Numbered from the stretch's first letter, positions 7,805 to 17,851 are shown. The stretch: 64,000 bases of DNA from an uncultured Ruminococcus sp. (GCA_904393835.1 CAJFNC010000008.1:1-64000); one strand, 5' to 3'. The notes: generated by a model not told the origin, from the sequence alone. Program-made: numbers and translations.

Positions 7805-10291
7805 ATGTCTAAACGACTTGACCGACTAATATATCATAACTATCGTCCCGTATTAATAACGTTTTTAACGGCGCTTTTAACAGCGGCATTGCTTTTTGTG
7901 CCCTTTATAATTTTTGACGGCGGAATATTTTATTATTACGGCGACTTTAACGTTCAGGAAATTCCGTTTTATCAGCTTTGCCACGACGCCTTGCGCAGCG
8001 GACAAACGGGTTGGAGTCACATTACGGATTTGGGCAGCGACTTTTTGTCAAGCTACAGCTTTTATCTTTTGGGAAGTCCGTTTTTTTGGCTGACAATACC
8101 TTTTCCCAATTGGTTTGTCCCCTACCTTATAGGTCCTCTTCTCATTTTAAAATTTGCCTGCGCCGCGGCAAGCGCCTGCATATATTTAAAACGCTATGTA
8201 AGAAATCCCCAATACGCCGTGCTTGGCGGACTTTTGTACGCATTTTCGGGATTTTCAATTTACAACGTGTTCTTTTTCCACTTTCACGAACCAATGATAG
8301 TGTTTCCGCTGCTGCTTGCGGCTCTTGACTCGTTTTTATACGACAAAAAGCGAGGATTGTTTGCCGTGGCGGTATTTGCAGTCGCAGTTATAAACTACTA
8401 CTTTTTTGTAGGACAGGTATTTTTTGTAATCGCTTACTTTTTGGTAATTACACTTACAAAAACATATAAGTTTAAAATTAAGGAATTTTTACTTCTCGCC
8501 GCAGAAACACTGATCGGCTTTTTCGCCTCGGCATTCATTCTTTTGCCGTCGGTGCTGGGGCTGCTGGGCAATCCGCGTCTTGACACTTTGCCAAACGGCT
8601 GGGATTCACTGGTTTACAACGAACCGCAGCGCTACTGGCTGATTGTGCTTGCGTTTTTCTTTCCTGCCGACTTGCCCGCATTCCCCGTGTTTACACCCGA
8701 TTCAAACTGCAAATGGGCATCGGTCGCAGGCTGGCTGCCGGTGTTTTCAATGACGGGCGTCATCGCTTATTTACAACTAAAAAAACGCAGCTGGCTCAAA
8801 AAATTAATTCTGCTTTTAATCCTGTTTGCATTCGTTCCCGTGCTAAACAGTATGTTCCAGCTGTTTAACAGCTCCATATACTATGCGCGCTGGTTTTATA
8901 TGCTTGTTCTTATGTTTGTGCTGGCTACCCTGCGTGCGCTTGAAAATAAAGAAGCCGACTGGGGCAGAGCTCTGCGCTGGTCTGCGGGAATTACCGTCGG
9001 TGCAATCGCGCTCATAGGTTTAATGCCTACCATAATTACCGACGAGGATGCCGACGGCAGATTTACAATAACAATCGCTTCCTACAAAATTACAATAGGC
9101 GCGCAAGCTACGTTTGAACGATTTTGGATCTACGCGCTTATCGCTCTTATAGGTTTACTCGTGTTTGTTCTTGTTTTCAAAAAATTCAGGGTAAACAAAA
9201 GACGCTTTGCAAGGATTTCGATAATCTGTACGCTTGCGGTGACATACGGGGCGTCGTTCCTAAACATTGCGACAGGCACTTTGTACAGCAACACCACATA
9301 CGCAATTGACAACGATATTCTTAATTGCCGTGACGGTATTAAAATTGACGATATTGACGAAGTTCGCAGCGATTTTTATCAATGCGTTGACAACACCGCA
9401 ATGTTTTGGAAAATACAGAGCATAAACTGCTTTCAAAGCTCTGTTTCCACCTCGATTATGCAGTTTTACGACGCTATGGGAATCACTCGTGACGTTGCCT
9501 CAAGACCTGAAGTGCAGGACTACGGGCTCAGGGCATTTTTAAGCTGTAAATATTTGTTTGATTACCGTATGGACGGCAAGTCAGGCAGCGACAACTCATT
9601 TATTGACGAGGACGGCAACACAAAGATGCCTTACTGGAAATATGTGACCACCTGCAATAGATTTGACATATATGAAAATGAGTGCTATATTCCTATGGGA
9701 TTTGTATATGACTCGTTTGTCACAGAAGAAGAGTTTGAAAGGGTGGACGACCTTAATAAAACCGAAGCAATCCTGTATTCAATGGTGCTCACACGAGACC
9801 AAATGAAAAAGTATTCCGACATTACGGGCTACACCCAAAAGAACTATAACTTGCTTTACAGTGAAAATTCAGACTATTTCGACAGCGTGGTTGACTCCTA
9901 CCGCTACGGTGATGAAAACTATAAAGAGGCTTGTCAAAAGCTTAAAGCCCACAGCTGTTCGTCATTTGAATACACCGACGACGGGTTTAAGGCGCACTAC
10001 GACAACAACGGCAAAGAAAACCTGATGTTCTTCAGCGTGCCGTACAGCGACGGTTTTACCGCCTATGTAAACGGCGAAGAGGCGGACGTTGAAAAGGTAA
10101 ATTACGGCTTTATGGCGGTAAAAATCCCCGCAAATACCTCCTGCGACATTGTTTTTCATTACAAAACACCGGGACTGTCCGCAGGTGTGGCTATCAGCTT
10201 AATTTCACTTGCAGGCTTCTGCATTTATATAGTCGGCGTCAACGTTTTTAGAAGGCGCAAAAAAGAATTTATTAAAACATTTCACAAATGA
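7805..10291 (+). CDS. yfhO: YfhO family GT-C membrane protein, copy 1
   Basis: 828 residues from the ATG at 7805, which has AGGAG 6 nt upstream; an in-frame ATG at 7760 has no ribosome site. About a dozen membrane spans in residues 20-490 are followed by an extracellular domain and a final span near the C-terminus. The first long loop contains YYGDFNVQEIPFY, the acidic loop typical of YfhO/GT-C glycosyltransferases that use polyprenyl-phosphate sugars. Known YfhO relatives glycosylate teichoic acids. A nearly identical paralogue follows immediately, then genes for GT2 and LicD, which supports a role in surface polymer decoration. Donor and acceptor are unknown. Confidence 0.88.
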   Translation: MSKRLDRLIYHNYRPVLITFLTALLTAALLFVPFIIFDGGIFYYYGDFNVQEIPFYQLCHDALRSGQTGWSHITDLGSDFLSSYSFYLLGSPFFWLTIPFPNWFVPYLIGPLLILKFACAAASACIYLKRYVRNPQYAVLGGLLYAFSGFSIYNVFFFHFHEPMIVFPLLLAALDSFLYDKKRGLFAVAVFAVAVINYYFFVGQVFFVIAYFLVITLTKTYKFKIKEFLLLAAETLIGFFASAFILLPSVLGLLGNPRLDTLPNGWDSLVYNEPQRYWLIVLAFFFPADLPAFPVFTPDSNCKWASVAGWLPVFSMTGVIAYLQLKKRSWLKKLILLLILFAFVPVLNSMFQLFNSSIYYARWFYMLVLMFVLATLRALENKEADWGRALRWSAGITVGAIALIGLMPTIITDEDADGRFTITIASYKITIGAQATFERFWIYALIALIGLLVFVLVFKKFRVNKRRFARISIICTLAVTYGASFLNIATGTLYSNTTYAIDNDILNCRDGIKIDDIDEVRSDFYQCVDNTAMFWKIQSINCFQSSVSTSIMQFYDAMGITRDVASRPEVQDYGLRAFLSCKYLFDYRMDGKSGSDNSFIDEDGNTKMPYWKYVTTCNRFDIYENECYIPMGFVYDSFVTEEEFERVDDLNKTEAILYSMVLTRDQMKKYSDITGYTQKNYNLLYSENSDYFDSVVDSYRYGDENYKEACQKLKAHSCSSFEYTDDGFKAHYDNNGKENLMFFSVPYSDGFTAYVNGEEADVEKVNYGFMAVKIPANTSCDIVFHYKTPGLSAGVAISLISLAGFCIYIVGVNVFRRRKKEFIKTFHK

Positions 10292-10302
10292 AACGGAGGA
10301 GT

Positions 10303-12825
10303 ATGAACTTGCTCGGAAACAAGATACTTGACAGCAAATATAAAACTAAAACCTCTAAAAAACTCAGCGGATTGACATATCAAAGTCGTCGCCCCGTTCT
10401 TACGTCGTTTTTAATCGCGCTTTTAACGGCAGTCTTGCTTTTTGTGCCTTTTATCATTTATAACGGCGGAATATTTTACTACTACGGTGACTTTAATGTT
10501 CAGGAAATTCCGTTTTATCAAATTTGCCACGACGCCGTGCGCAGCGGCCAGATGGGATGGAATCACACGACCGACCTCGGAAGCGACCTGATTTCAAGCT
10601 ACAGTTTTTACATTTTGGGTAGTCCGTTTTTCTGGCTGACAATACCCTTTCCGAACTGGTTTGTACCTTACCTTATAGGACCTTTGCTCATTTTAAAATT
10701 TGCGTGTGCATCTGCAAGCGCCAGCGTATATTTAAAACGTTATGTGCACAACCCGCAGTATGCCGTGCTCGGCGGACTTTTGTACGCATTTTCGGGATTT
10801 TCGGTATACAATATGTTCTTTTTTCACTTTCACGAGCCGATAATAATGTTTCCGCTGCTGCTTGCGGCGCTTGACTCGTTTTTGTACGACAAAAAAAGAG
10901 GTATTTTTGCCATTGCGGTTGCTGCGGCGGCAATTGTAAACTACTATTTCTTTGTGGGTATGGTGATATTTGTTATAGCATATTTCTTCATGCTCACGTT
11001 TACAAAAACATATAAATTCAAATTGAAAGAATTTATCTTGCTTGCAATTGAAGCAATCATAGGATTTTGCGCGTCGGCTTTTATACTTTTGCCGTCCTTG
11101 CTTGGCTTAATGGGCAATCCGAGACTTGCCAGACTTCCAAACGGATGGGATGCTCTTATACACAATCAGCCTCAGCGTTACTGGCTGATAGTTCTTGCGT
11201 TCTTCTTCCCTGCCGATTTGCCCGCATACCCCGTGTTTACGCCCGAGTCAAACACCAAATGGGCGTCGGTCGCAGGCTGGCTGCCTATGTTCTCAATGAC
11301 GGGTGTAATTGCCTATCTTCAGCTTCGCAAACGCAGCTGGCTTAAAAAGCTTATCACCCTGCTTATACTATTCGCCTTTATCCCGGTGTTTAACAGTATA
11401 TTCCAGATGTTTAACAGCTCCATATACTACACACGCTGGTTTTATATGCTCGTTCTTATGTTTGTGCTTGCGACTTTGCGCGCACTTGAAAATAAAGAGG
11501 CTGACTGGGGCAGAGCCCTGCGTTGGACCGCCGGAATTACCGTAGGAGCAATTGCTCTCATAGGACTAATGCCTACTATTATCACCGACGAGGACACTTC
11601 CGGTCGTTTTACAATAACAATCGGGTCCTACAAAGTCGCAATAGGCGCTCAAGCTACATATGAACGCTTTTGGATATATGCGCTTATCGCACTTATAGGC
11701 ATACTCTTGTTCGTCCTTGTTTTCAAAAAATTCAGGGTGAACAAAAGACGCTTTGTAAACGTTTCCATTGTTTCAATGCTTGCGTTTGCATATGTAACGT
11801 CGTTTTACAATATCGCTACCGGTACTGCTCTCAGCGATACGACAAAGCCTATTTCCAATGACATTATAAACAGCAGAAGCGACATTAAAATAGATGACCT
11901 TGAAGACGTGCGCAGTGATTTTTACAAATGTATCAGTAACACGGCGATGTTTTGGAAAATACCAAGTATGAACTGCTTCCAAAGCTCGGTTTCAACATCT
12001 ATAATGAGATTTTACGATGCAATGGGACTTTCGCGTACCGTTAAGTCAAACCCCGAAACAGATCAATACGGTCTGAGGTCATTATTCAGCTGTAAATATC
12101 TGTTTGATTATCGCCCGGACGGAGAGCAGGGCAGCGACAATTCATTTATTGATGAGAACGGCAATACAAAAATGCCTTACTGGAAATATGTTACCACGTG
12201 CAATAATTTTGATATATACGAAAACGAGTGTTATATTCCTATGGGATTTGTATATGACTCATTTGTCACCGAACAAGAGTTTGCACGGGTGGACAATATG
12301 AACAAAACCGAAGCAATACTGTACTCAATGGTGCTCACACGCAGTCAAATGGAAAAGTATTCCGATATTACTGGCTACGATCAAAAGAACTACGACTTGC
12401 TTTACAGCGAAAATTCCGACAGTTTTGACAGTGTGGTTGACTCATACCTCTACGGTGAGGAAAACTATAAAGAGGCTTGTCAAAAGCTTAAAGCCCATAG
12501 CTGTTCGTCTTTTGAATACACCAACGACGGGTTTAAGGCACACTACGACAACGACGGCAAGGAAAACCTTATGTTCTTCAGCGTTCCGTACAGCGACGGC
12601 TTTACCGCCTATGTAAACGGCGAAGAGGTTGACGTGGAAGAGGTAAATTACGGCTTTATGGCGGTAAAAATCCCCACAAACACAAGCTGCGATATTGTTT
12701 TTCATTACAAAACACCGGGACTGTCGGCGGGTATCGCAATCAGCTTAATTTCACTTGCGGGCTTCTGCATTTATATGGTCGGAGTGAATGTTTTCAAAAG
12801 ACGCAAAAGAAATTCAATAAATTAA
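10303..12825 (+). CDS. yfhO: YfhO family GT-C membrane protein, copy 2
   Basis: 840 residues from the ATG at 10303. Copy 2 matches copy 1 at most positions throughout, including the YYGDFNVQEIPFY loop, the spans and the C-terminal FHYKTPGLSAG segment, so it is a tandem duplicate. Start choice is uncertain: GGAGG at 10295-10299 is only 3 nt from ATG 10303, 9 nt from an in-frame TTG at 10309, and an ATG at 10288 overlaps the previous stop codon but lacks a site. The N-terminal extension (LGNKILD) is unlike copy 1 and resembles the N-terminus of the downstream peptidase. Divergence is highest in the extracellular part, suggesting different specificities. Confidence 0.88.
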   Translation: MNLLGNKILDSKYKTKTSKKLSGLTYQSRRPVLTSFLIALLTAVLLFVPFIIYNGGIFYYYGDFNVQEIPFYQICHDAVRSGQMGWNHTTDLGSDLISSYSFYILGSPFFWLTIPFPNWFVPYLIGPLLILKFACASASASVYLKRYVHNPQYAVLGGLLYAFSGFSVYNMFFFHFHEPIIMFPLLLAALDSFLYDKKRGIFAIAVAAAAIVNYYFFVGMVIFVIAYFFMLTFTKTYKFKLKEFILLAIEAIIGFCASAFILLPSLLGLMGNPRLARLPNGWDALIHNQPQRYWLIVLAFFFPADLPAYPVFTPESNTKWASVAGWLPMFSMTGVIAYLQLRKRSWLKKLITLLILFAFIPVFNSIFQMFNSSIYYTRWFYMLVLMFVLATLRALENKEADWGRALRWTAGITVGAIALIGLMPTIITDEDTSGRFTITIGSYKVAIGAQATYERFWIYALIALIGILLFVLVFKKFRVNKRRFVNVSIVSMLAFAYVTSFYNIATGTALSDTTKPISNDIINSRSDIKIDDLEDVRSDFYKCISNTAMFWKIPSMNCFQSSVSTSIMRFYDAMGLSRTVKSNPETDQYGLRSLFSCKYLFDYRPDGEQGSDNSFIDENGNTKMPYWKYVTTCNNFDIYENECYIPMGFVYDSFVTEQEFARVDNMNKTEAILYSMVLTRSQMEKYSDITGYDQKNYDLLYSENSDSFDSVVDSYLYGEENYKEACQKLKAHSCSSFEYTNDGFKAHYDNDGKENLMFFSVPYSDGFTAYVNGEEVDVEEVNYGFMAVKIPTNTSCDIVFHYKTPGLSAGIAISLISLAGFCIYMVGVNVFKRRKRNSIN

Positions 12826-12858
12826 AATATTATGCAAACAAAAGGAGGATTGTTAACG

Positions 12859-14217
12859 TTGTTCGGAAACAAAATTCTCAATTATAAGGACGAAATTTTA
12901 CGGGACTTGAACACGCTTATCGGCTTTGAATCCGTTGACGGAGAAAAAAACGAAGAGTGCGATAAGGCGCTTGAATTCATACTCAAGCGAGCAAAAGATT
13001 TCGGTCTTGACGCCGAAAAGGTAACCGACTTCAGCGGTCACGCAAAGCTTGGCAGCGGAGGAAAAAGCTGCGCGATTTTGTCGCATCTTGACGTTGTTCC
13101 CGCAGGCGGCAACTGGAGCGTTAATCCATTTGCGCTCACCCAAAAGGACGGCAGACTCTTTGGCAGAGGAGTTGCCGACGACAAGGGCGCCGCTCTTATA
13201 AATTTGTACTGTCTGAGGGCTTTAAAGGAAAATAACGTTAAGGGCAAAAATACCCTTTATGCTGTTTACGGTACTACCGAAGAGAGCGGTATGCGTGATA
13301 TGGACGGCTATTTTAAAAAAATGCCGCTGCCCGATATGGCTTTTACCCCCGACAGCGACTACGGCATCTGCTATGCCGAAAAAGGTATTTTGCAAATTGA
13401 GATAAGCACAATCGTCAACAATGCCAATGTGCTGACTCAGTTCCATTCGGGCAACGCCGTAAACGCCGTACCAGATTTGGCGTATGCAATTCTTGACTCG
13501 TCAAACTACGACGAGCAAACTCTCACCCGCCTTGCAGACGCAAGCGACGGCAATTTTGAGTTTAAATACACTATTGACGGTCTTATGATAATCAGCCGAG
13601 GCAAAGCCGCTCACGCCTGCGAACCCGAAAAGGGCTATAATGCCGCAAGCGCGCTGATTGACCTCATAGCGAACACCTACGAGTTTGAGGACATCGGCTC
13701 TATCTGCTCCTTTATCGACTATGCCGTAAACAAGGAAACAAACGGACGCTCGCTCGGCATTAAAATGCACGACAGCGCTTCGGGTGCGCTCACGGTAAAT
13801 CTCGGTTCGGTTGATATTGAAGATCAGACGGCAAAGGCTCAATTTGACATACGCTATCCCGTAACTGTTTCGGGCAAATCTGTGCTAAAGCAATTTGAAA
13901 AGGTGGCAAAAAACAGTGATTTGTGCGTAAAGGTGCTTAACCACGAAAAGCCACTTTATATTGAAAAAGATTCAGAACTCATCAGGGTTTTGTCAAAAGC
14001 CTATGAGAGCGTGACGGGAGAAGTGCCCGAGCTTTACTCAACAGGCGGCGGCACTTATGCCAGAAAACTTCAGGGCAGAGGCGTAGCGTTTGGACCGCAC
14101 TTCAAGGGCGATGAAATCCATATGCACGACGCTGACGAAAGCGTTGACGCCGAAAACTTCTTTAAACACGCTCAGATTTGCCTTGAGGCAATGTATGAAC
14201 TTTTTACGCTTAAATAA
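12859..14217 (+). CDS. pepV: M20 family dipeptidase, PepV/Sapep type
   Basis: A metallo-dipeptidase of about 452 residues. Numbered from an in-frame ATG at 12832, the metal site is H85-x-D87 (SHLDVVP), D117 region (GRGVADDKG), E150-E151 (GTTEESG) and D174 region (PDSDYG), with the late histidine in FGPHFKGDEIHMHD. AGGAGG at 12843-12848 points to the TTG at 12859; ATG 12832 has no site upstream. Family members cleave Xaa-dipeptides using Zn or Mn in the cytoplasm. It belongs to the yfhO-licD operon, where its role is not obvious; nutrient peptide turnover or cell-wall dipeptide recycling are both possible. Confidence 0.92.
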   Translation: MFGNKILNYKDEILRDLNTLIGFESVDGEKNEECDKALEFILKRAKDFGLDAEKVTDFSGHAKLGSGGKSCAILSHLDVVPAGGNWSVNPFALTQKDGRLFGRGVADDKGAALINLYCLRALKENNVKGKNTLYAVYGTTEESGMRDMDGYFKKMPLPDMAFTPDSDYGICYAEKGILQIEISTIVNNANVLTQFHSGNAVNAVPDLAYAILDSSNYDEQTLTRLADASDGNFEFKYTIDGLMIISRGKAAHACEPEKGYNAASALIDLIANTYEFEDIGSICSFIDYAVNKETNGRSLGIKMHDSASGALTVNLGSVDIEDQTAKAQFDIRYPVTVSGKSVLKQFEKVAKNSDLCVKVLNHEKPLYIEKDSELIRVLSKAYESVTGEVPELYSTGGGTYARKLQGRGVAFGPHFKGDEIHMHDADESVDAENFFKHAQICLEAMYELFTLK

Positions 14218-14246
14218 ATATCACTTTTAAAAAAGGGAATGAATAA

Positions 14247-15035
14247 ATGAGTACAGAAAAATCAATCAGACTGCAATCCAAAAAAGCATTGAGCGGTAAT
14301 TGGGTTGAAATAATTGCAGCGATGTGCGCGTTGTTTGCTTTAATTTTAGGAATAATGTATATTACAAATTCCGCTTTGATTTACTTTAAAATCGTATCAC
14401 TTGATACCGGTATGCCCAACAAAAGCAGTATCGGACTTTTCTATATTGTCAATTTACTGTATATTATATGCGTTTTGCTCATATCTCCGCTTTTAAACGG
14501 AGTTGTAAAAACGGCGGCAAATGTCGCGGTAAACGGAACTGCCGATATGGGCGACTTCCTTTATTTTTTCAAAAGCTTTAAAAAATATATCAAAACCATT
14601 GGGCTCAACTTCATAATCTTTGCCGAATTTTTGTTTTTCTTTTCGATTTTCGATATTTCCGCTTACCTTACCGCTTTTTCCAAATTCAAATTTGACGGTG
14701 ACAACATTTTTTCAGCCGGTTCGCTGATATTCATTTTGTGTGCAGCAGCAACGGCAGTAATCGCTGTTTTGCTTTACCTTATCTTTTTGCATTTTCCGCT
14801 TTCGGCATATGCCCTTAATGACAAAATGCCGTTTTCGCATTACGTTTTCGGCTACATCGGTTTTGGCTTTAAAAACCTGGGAAAAAGTCTTAAAATGGTT
14901 GTCGGCTTCATAGGCTGGATTTTGCTTTGCTTCTTTGTTTTGCCTGCAATTTACGTACTGCCCTATATGAGTGTGAGTATGGTTAATTCTGCAAGATGGC
15001 TTTTGCAGCTCGATAAGAGGAGTGTAATATGTTAG
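14247..15035 (+). CDS. integral membrane protein, unrecognised
   Basis: 262 residues with about six hydrophobic segments (roughly 22-42, 60-85, 118-140, 155-180, 215-245 and nearby) and amphipathic loops. The C-terminal region ending YVLPYMSVSM recalls the DUF975-type membrane proteins, but I would not insist on that. AAAGGG precedes the ATG. Its last 7 nt overlap the GT2 gene, which indicates translational coupling. No catalytic motif is visible; a transport or scaffolding role for the linked glycosyltransferase is only an inference. Confidence 0.75.
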   Translation: MSTEKSIRLQSKKALSGNWVEIIAAMCALFALILGIMYITNSALIYFKIVSLDTGMPNKSSIGLFYIVNLLYIICVLLISPLLNGVVKTAANVAVNGTADMGDFLYFFKSFKKYIKTIGLNFIIFAEFLFFFSIFDISAYLTAFSKFKFDGDNIFSAGSLIFILCAAATAVIAVLLYLIFLHFPLSAYALNDKMPFSHYVFGYIGFGFKNLGKSLKMVVGFIGWILLCFFVLPAIYVLPYMSVSMVNSARWLLQLDKRSVIC

Positions 15036-16093
15036 TTTCGCTATGTATGATTGCATACAACGAGGTTGACGCTGTTGACGGACTGTTCAGGGATATTTCA
15101 ATACAGGACTATCCGCATGAGCAGATTGAAATAGTTTTTGTTGACAGTATGTCCACAGACGGCACAAGAGAAAAAATGGAGCATTTTAAAAGCGTCGGCT
15201 ACGGCTTTGACCGTATAACCGTGGTTCAGTGCGCCAAAAAGAATCAGGCTTTTTCCTGGAACGCCGCTCTTATGACGGCAAGAGGCGACGTCATCATCAG
15301 AGTTGACGCCCACGCAAGAATCCCCCGCAATTTTGTTTCACGAAATATATACAACCTAAATCAAGGTGAAAACGTTGTCGGCGGCGGCCGCCCGAACATC
15401 ACATCAGATGTTTCGCCGTGGAAGCTGACTCTGCTTGCCGCCGAGGATTCGCTGTTCGGCAGTTCGGTCGCTTCTTACCGCAGACCTCCAACACAAAAGG
15501 AGTACCTCGACAGCCTTTTTCACGCCGCATACAGGCGAGAGGTTATACACAAAGTCGGCGGATTTAATGAGGATTTGGGACGTACCGAAGACAATGAGTT
15601 TCATTACAGAATACGCAAGGCGGGCTACAGACTTTGCTGTTGTCCCGATATTATCTCTTACCAGCACTCCCGTAACAACTTAAAAGATATGATACGCCAA
15701 AAATACTCAAACGGCAGGTGGATCGGACTTACCCTGTCGGTATGTCCCGGGTGTCTTTCGTACTTTCACTTTGCGCCGTTCGCGTTTGTAATGATGATAA
15801 TCTTTTGCAGCATACTTGCCGCCTTTGGTTTTGCTCTGCCGCTGTACATTTTGCTTTTGCTGTACGGAATGTTTGATTTGGTAAACGCCGTAGGCTGTTT
15901 TACGCTTAAAAACGTTCAGCCGCAATTTATTTTATTGCCGCTTATTTTCCCCATTCTGCACATTTCCTACGGAATAGGCACCATTGTGGGGCTTTTGCAA
16001 ATACCATTCTGGCAGAAAAAAATTAAAAAGAGCCATTCAAAGGAGCATATAGAAAAAGTTAAACGTAAAATCGAAAAAAATACTATCAGATAA
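15029..16093 (+). CDS. GT2 family glycosyltransferase, ExoA-like
   Basis: 354 residues. An N-terminal GT-A domain opens with VSLCMIAYNE, followed by FVDSMSTDGT (nucleotide-sugar site), the RVDAHARIP acidic motif and ENVVGGGR, a pattern shared with ExoA-type glucosyltransferases. FNEDLGRTEDNEFHYRIRKAG contains the catalytic ED region. Two or three membrane spans sit near 245-320, followed by a lysine-rich tail, so the enzyme is membrane-bound and works on a lipid-linked acceptor. Gene order suggests that it builds the same surface polymer handled by YfhO and LicD. Confidence 0.9.
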   Translation: MLVSLCMIAYNEVDAVDGLFRDISIQDYPHEQIEIVFVDSMSTDGTREKMEHFKSVGYGFDRITVVQCAKKNQAFSWNAALMTARGDVIIRVDAHARIPRNFVSRNIYNLNQGENVVGGGRPNITSDVSPWKLTLLAAEDSLFGSSVASYRRPPTQKEYLDSLFHAAYRREVIHKVGGFNEDLGRTEDNEFHYRIRKAGYRLCCCPDIISYQHSRNNLKDMIRQKYSNGRWIGLTLSVCPGCLSYFHFAPFAFVMMIIFCSILAAFGFALPLYILLLLYGMFDLVNAVGCFTLKNVQPQFILLPLIFPILHISYGIGTIVGLLQIPFWQKKIKKSHSKEHIEKVKRKIEKNTIR

Positions 16094-16106
16094 AACGGAG
16101 AAATTT

Positions 16107-16970
16107 ATGTCGGAGCCAGTAAAATTAACACCGGAGCTGTTGCGTGAACTTCAGCTCAAGCAGCTTGATATGCTCGTCTATTTTAAGGAATTTTGTGAAA
16201 AAAACAACCTCAGATTCTACCTTATCGGCGGTTGCCTTATCGGCGCGCTGCGCAACGGCGGTTTTGTGCCGTGGGACGATGATATTGACGTAATTATGCC
16301 GCGTCCTGACTATGAAAAGCTGTACAGGCTTTGGCACGAACAGCACGCGGACGGCCGGTTCAGACTGCTTAAAACCGATGAGAATATGTTTACCGGCAAC
16401 ATCTTTATGACTGTTACCGACACAAACTATACAATGGTAAAAACAAATCAAACCGATATTGACATTCCCCACGGTCTTGTGCTGGACGTTTTTCCGCTTG
16501 ACGTTTGTCCCGACGGACGTTTTGCAAGGAAAATGCAGTACATATGGACTATGCTGTACTCGCTGTTTCTCGCTCAGATTGTACCCGAAAATCATGGCGG
16601 ACTGCTCGCTTTGGGCAGTAAAATTCTGCTGGGAATTTTCAGGGGTAAAAAAATTCGCTATAAAATCTGGAAATGTGCCGAACGGCATATGACTAAATAT
16701 AAACTTGATGAAAACAAATGCGTCACTGAGCTTTGCGCCGGCCCGCATTGGATGAAAGTTGAATACCCCAAGCATATATATGACGGGGTTGACCATGTTA
16801 TCTTTGAGGGACTTGAAATGCCGTGTATGTCGGGATATGACGAATACCTGACTATGGTTTTCGGCGACTATATGCAGCTGCCGCCCAAGGAAAAACAAGT
16901 GCCTCATCACGATATAGCATATCTTGACCTTAATACCCCATGCGAAAAATACGATAATAAAAGGAAGTGA
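16107..16970 (+). CDS. licD: LicD family phosphotransferase
   Basis: 287 residues. The LicD signature is plain: LIGGCLIGALRNGG followed by PWDDDIDVIMPR, a nucleotidyltransferase-fold active site with a DDDID metal motif. LicD proteins add phosphocholine or related phospho-substituents to teichoic acids and other glycans. ACGGAG precedes the ATG, 13 nt after the GT2 stop. No choline uptake or activation genes (licA, licB, licC) are seen here, so the substituent may be something other than choline. Confidence 0.93.
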   Translation: MSEPVKLTPELLRELQLKQLDMLVYFKEFCEKNNLRFYLIGGCLIGALRNGGFVPWDDDIDVIMPRPDYEKLYRLWHEQHADGRFRLLKTDENMFTGNIFMTVTDTNYTMVKTNQTDIDIPHGLVLDVFPLDVCPDGRFARKMQYIWTMLYSLFLAQIVPENHGGLLALGSKILLGIFRGKKIRYKIWKCAERHMTKYKLDENKCVTELCAGPHWMKVEYPKHIYDGVDHVIFEGLEMPCMSGYDEYLTMVFGDYMQLPPKEKQVPHHDIAYLDLNTPCEKYDNKRK

Positions 16971-16974
16971 CTTT

Positions 16975-17700
16975 ATGGAACTCAGACTTTATGAGTGGAC
17001 TTATTCCGATTATTGTAATCTGGTGGATTTTTTAAAGGCGGAGGCAGACACAAAATACCGTGATTTTCATTCCGTTCTTATCCCTAACACCTCTAAAAAC
17101 GAAATTATCGGAATACGTATGCCAAAATTGAGGGAAATAGGTAAGGAAATTGCAAAAGGAAACATAAGAAGTTACCTTGATATTGCTTCATCGAATTTGT
17201 ATGAAGAAAAAATGCTTCGCGGCATTGTGACCGGACTTTTGAAAACAAGAAGTTTTGAAGAATTTACCCGCTACTGCGACGCCTACGTAAAAATTATTGA
17301 CAACTGGGCTCTTTGCGACTGCTTTTGCTCCGGACTTAAACAGGTTAAAAAATATAAAGCTGAATTTTTTGAGTACCTGCAAAAATATCTGGACAGCGAC
17401 AACTTCTGGGCTGTACGGGTTGCGCTTGTCATTATGCTCAATTACTATCTTGAGGATGAGTACATAGACAAAGTATTTGAGCGTTGCAACAATGTCAACA
17501 GTGACGAATACTATGTAAAGATGGCTCAGGCGTGGCTTGTGTCGGCGGCTGTGCCGAAATATTCGGATAAAACGCTCGACTTTTTGCGCAGCAACTCGTT
17601 TGATAACGACACTTTTTCAAAGACAATTCAAAAATGTGTTGAAAGCAAGCGTGTTGACGACGACACAAAAGAGATCATACGAAATTTAAAAAGGTCTTGA
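16975..17700 (+). CDS. DNA alkylation repair protein, AlkD-like
   Basis: 241 residues from the ATG at 16975 with AAGGAAG upstream; an earlier in-frame ATG at 16924 lies inside licD and lacks a site. An all-helical HEAT-like repeat protein with the family motifs IGIRMPKLREIGKEI, IIDNWALCDCFC (aspartate expected in the active site) and FWAVRVALVIMLNYYL. AlkD-type proteins excise N3- and N7-alkylated purines without base flipping. It begins 4 nt after licD but has no evident link to polymer synthesis, so it is probably a passenger of the operon. Confidence 0.88.
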   Translation: MELRLYEWTYSDYCNLVDFLKAEADTKYRDFHSVLIPNTSKNEIIGIRMPKLREIGKEIAKGNIRSYLDIASSNLYEEKMLRGIVTGLLKTRSFEEFTRYCDAYVKIIDNWALCDCFCSGLKQVKKYKAEFFEYLQKYLDSDNFWAVRVALVIMLNYYLEDEYIDKVFERCNNVNSDEYYVKMAQAWLVSAAVPKYSDKTLDFLRSNSFDNDTFSKTIQKCVESKRVDDDTKEIIRNLKRS

Positions 17701-17724
17701 CAAATTATTTAATAGGTATATAAT
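17697..17724 (+). promoter_or_regulatory. promoter of the FMN riboswitch-ribU unit
   Basis: A perfect TTGACA (17697-17702), 16-nt spacer and perfect TATAAT (17719-17724). The -35 overlaps the stop codon of the preceding gene. Confidence 0.88.
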
Positions 17725-17736
17725 ATAATAAAAGTT

Positions 17737-17851
17737 GTCTTCGGGGCGGAGTGAAATTCTCCACCGGCGGTTATAGTCCGCGAACAAGCGCAAGCTTGCC
17801 GAGTCTGTGAAATTCAGACACCGACGGTTAAAGTCCGGATGTGAGAAGATG
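17737..17851 (+). ncRNA. FMN riboswitch (RFN element)
   Basis: The conserved blocks of the RFN element are all present in order: TCGGGGCGGAGTGAAATTCT, CCACCGGCGGTTATAGTCCG, TCTGTGAAATTCAGA, CCGACGGTTAAAGTCCGGAT and GAGAAG. A 7-bp GTAAAAT/ATTTTAC pairing (17851-17884) could form the alternative helix leading to the terminator. FMN binding should terminate transcription of the riboflavin transporter gene. Confidence 0.97.

Noticed and set aside
16125..16910. A 261-codon minus-strand frame opposite licD
   Set aside because: It lies wholly antisense to a clear LicD gene and has no ribosome site or recognisable domain.
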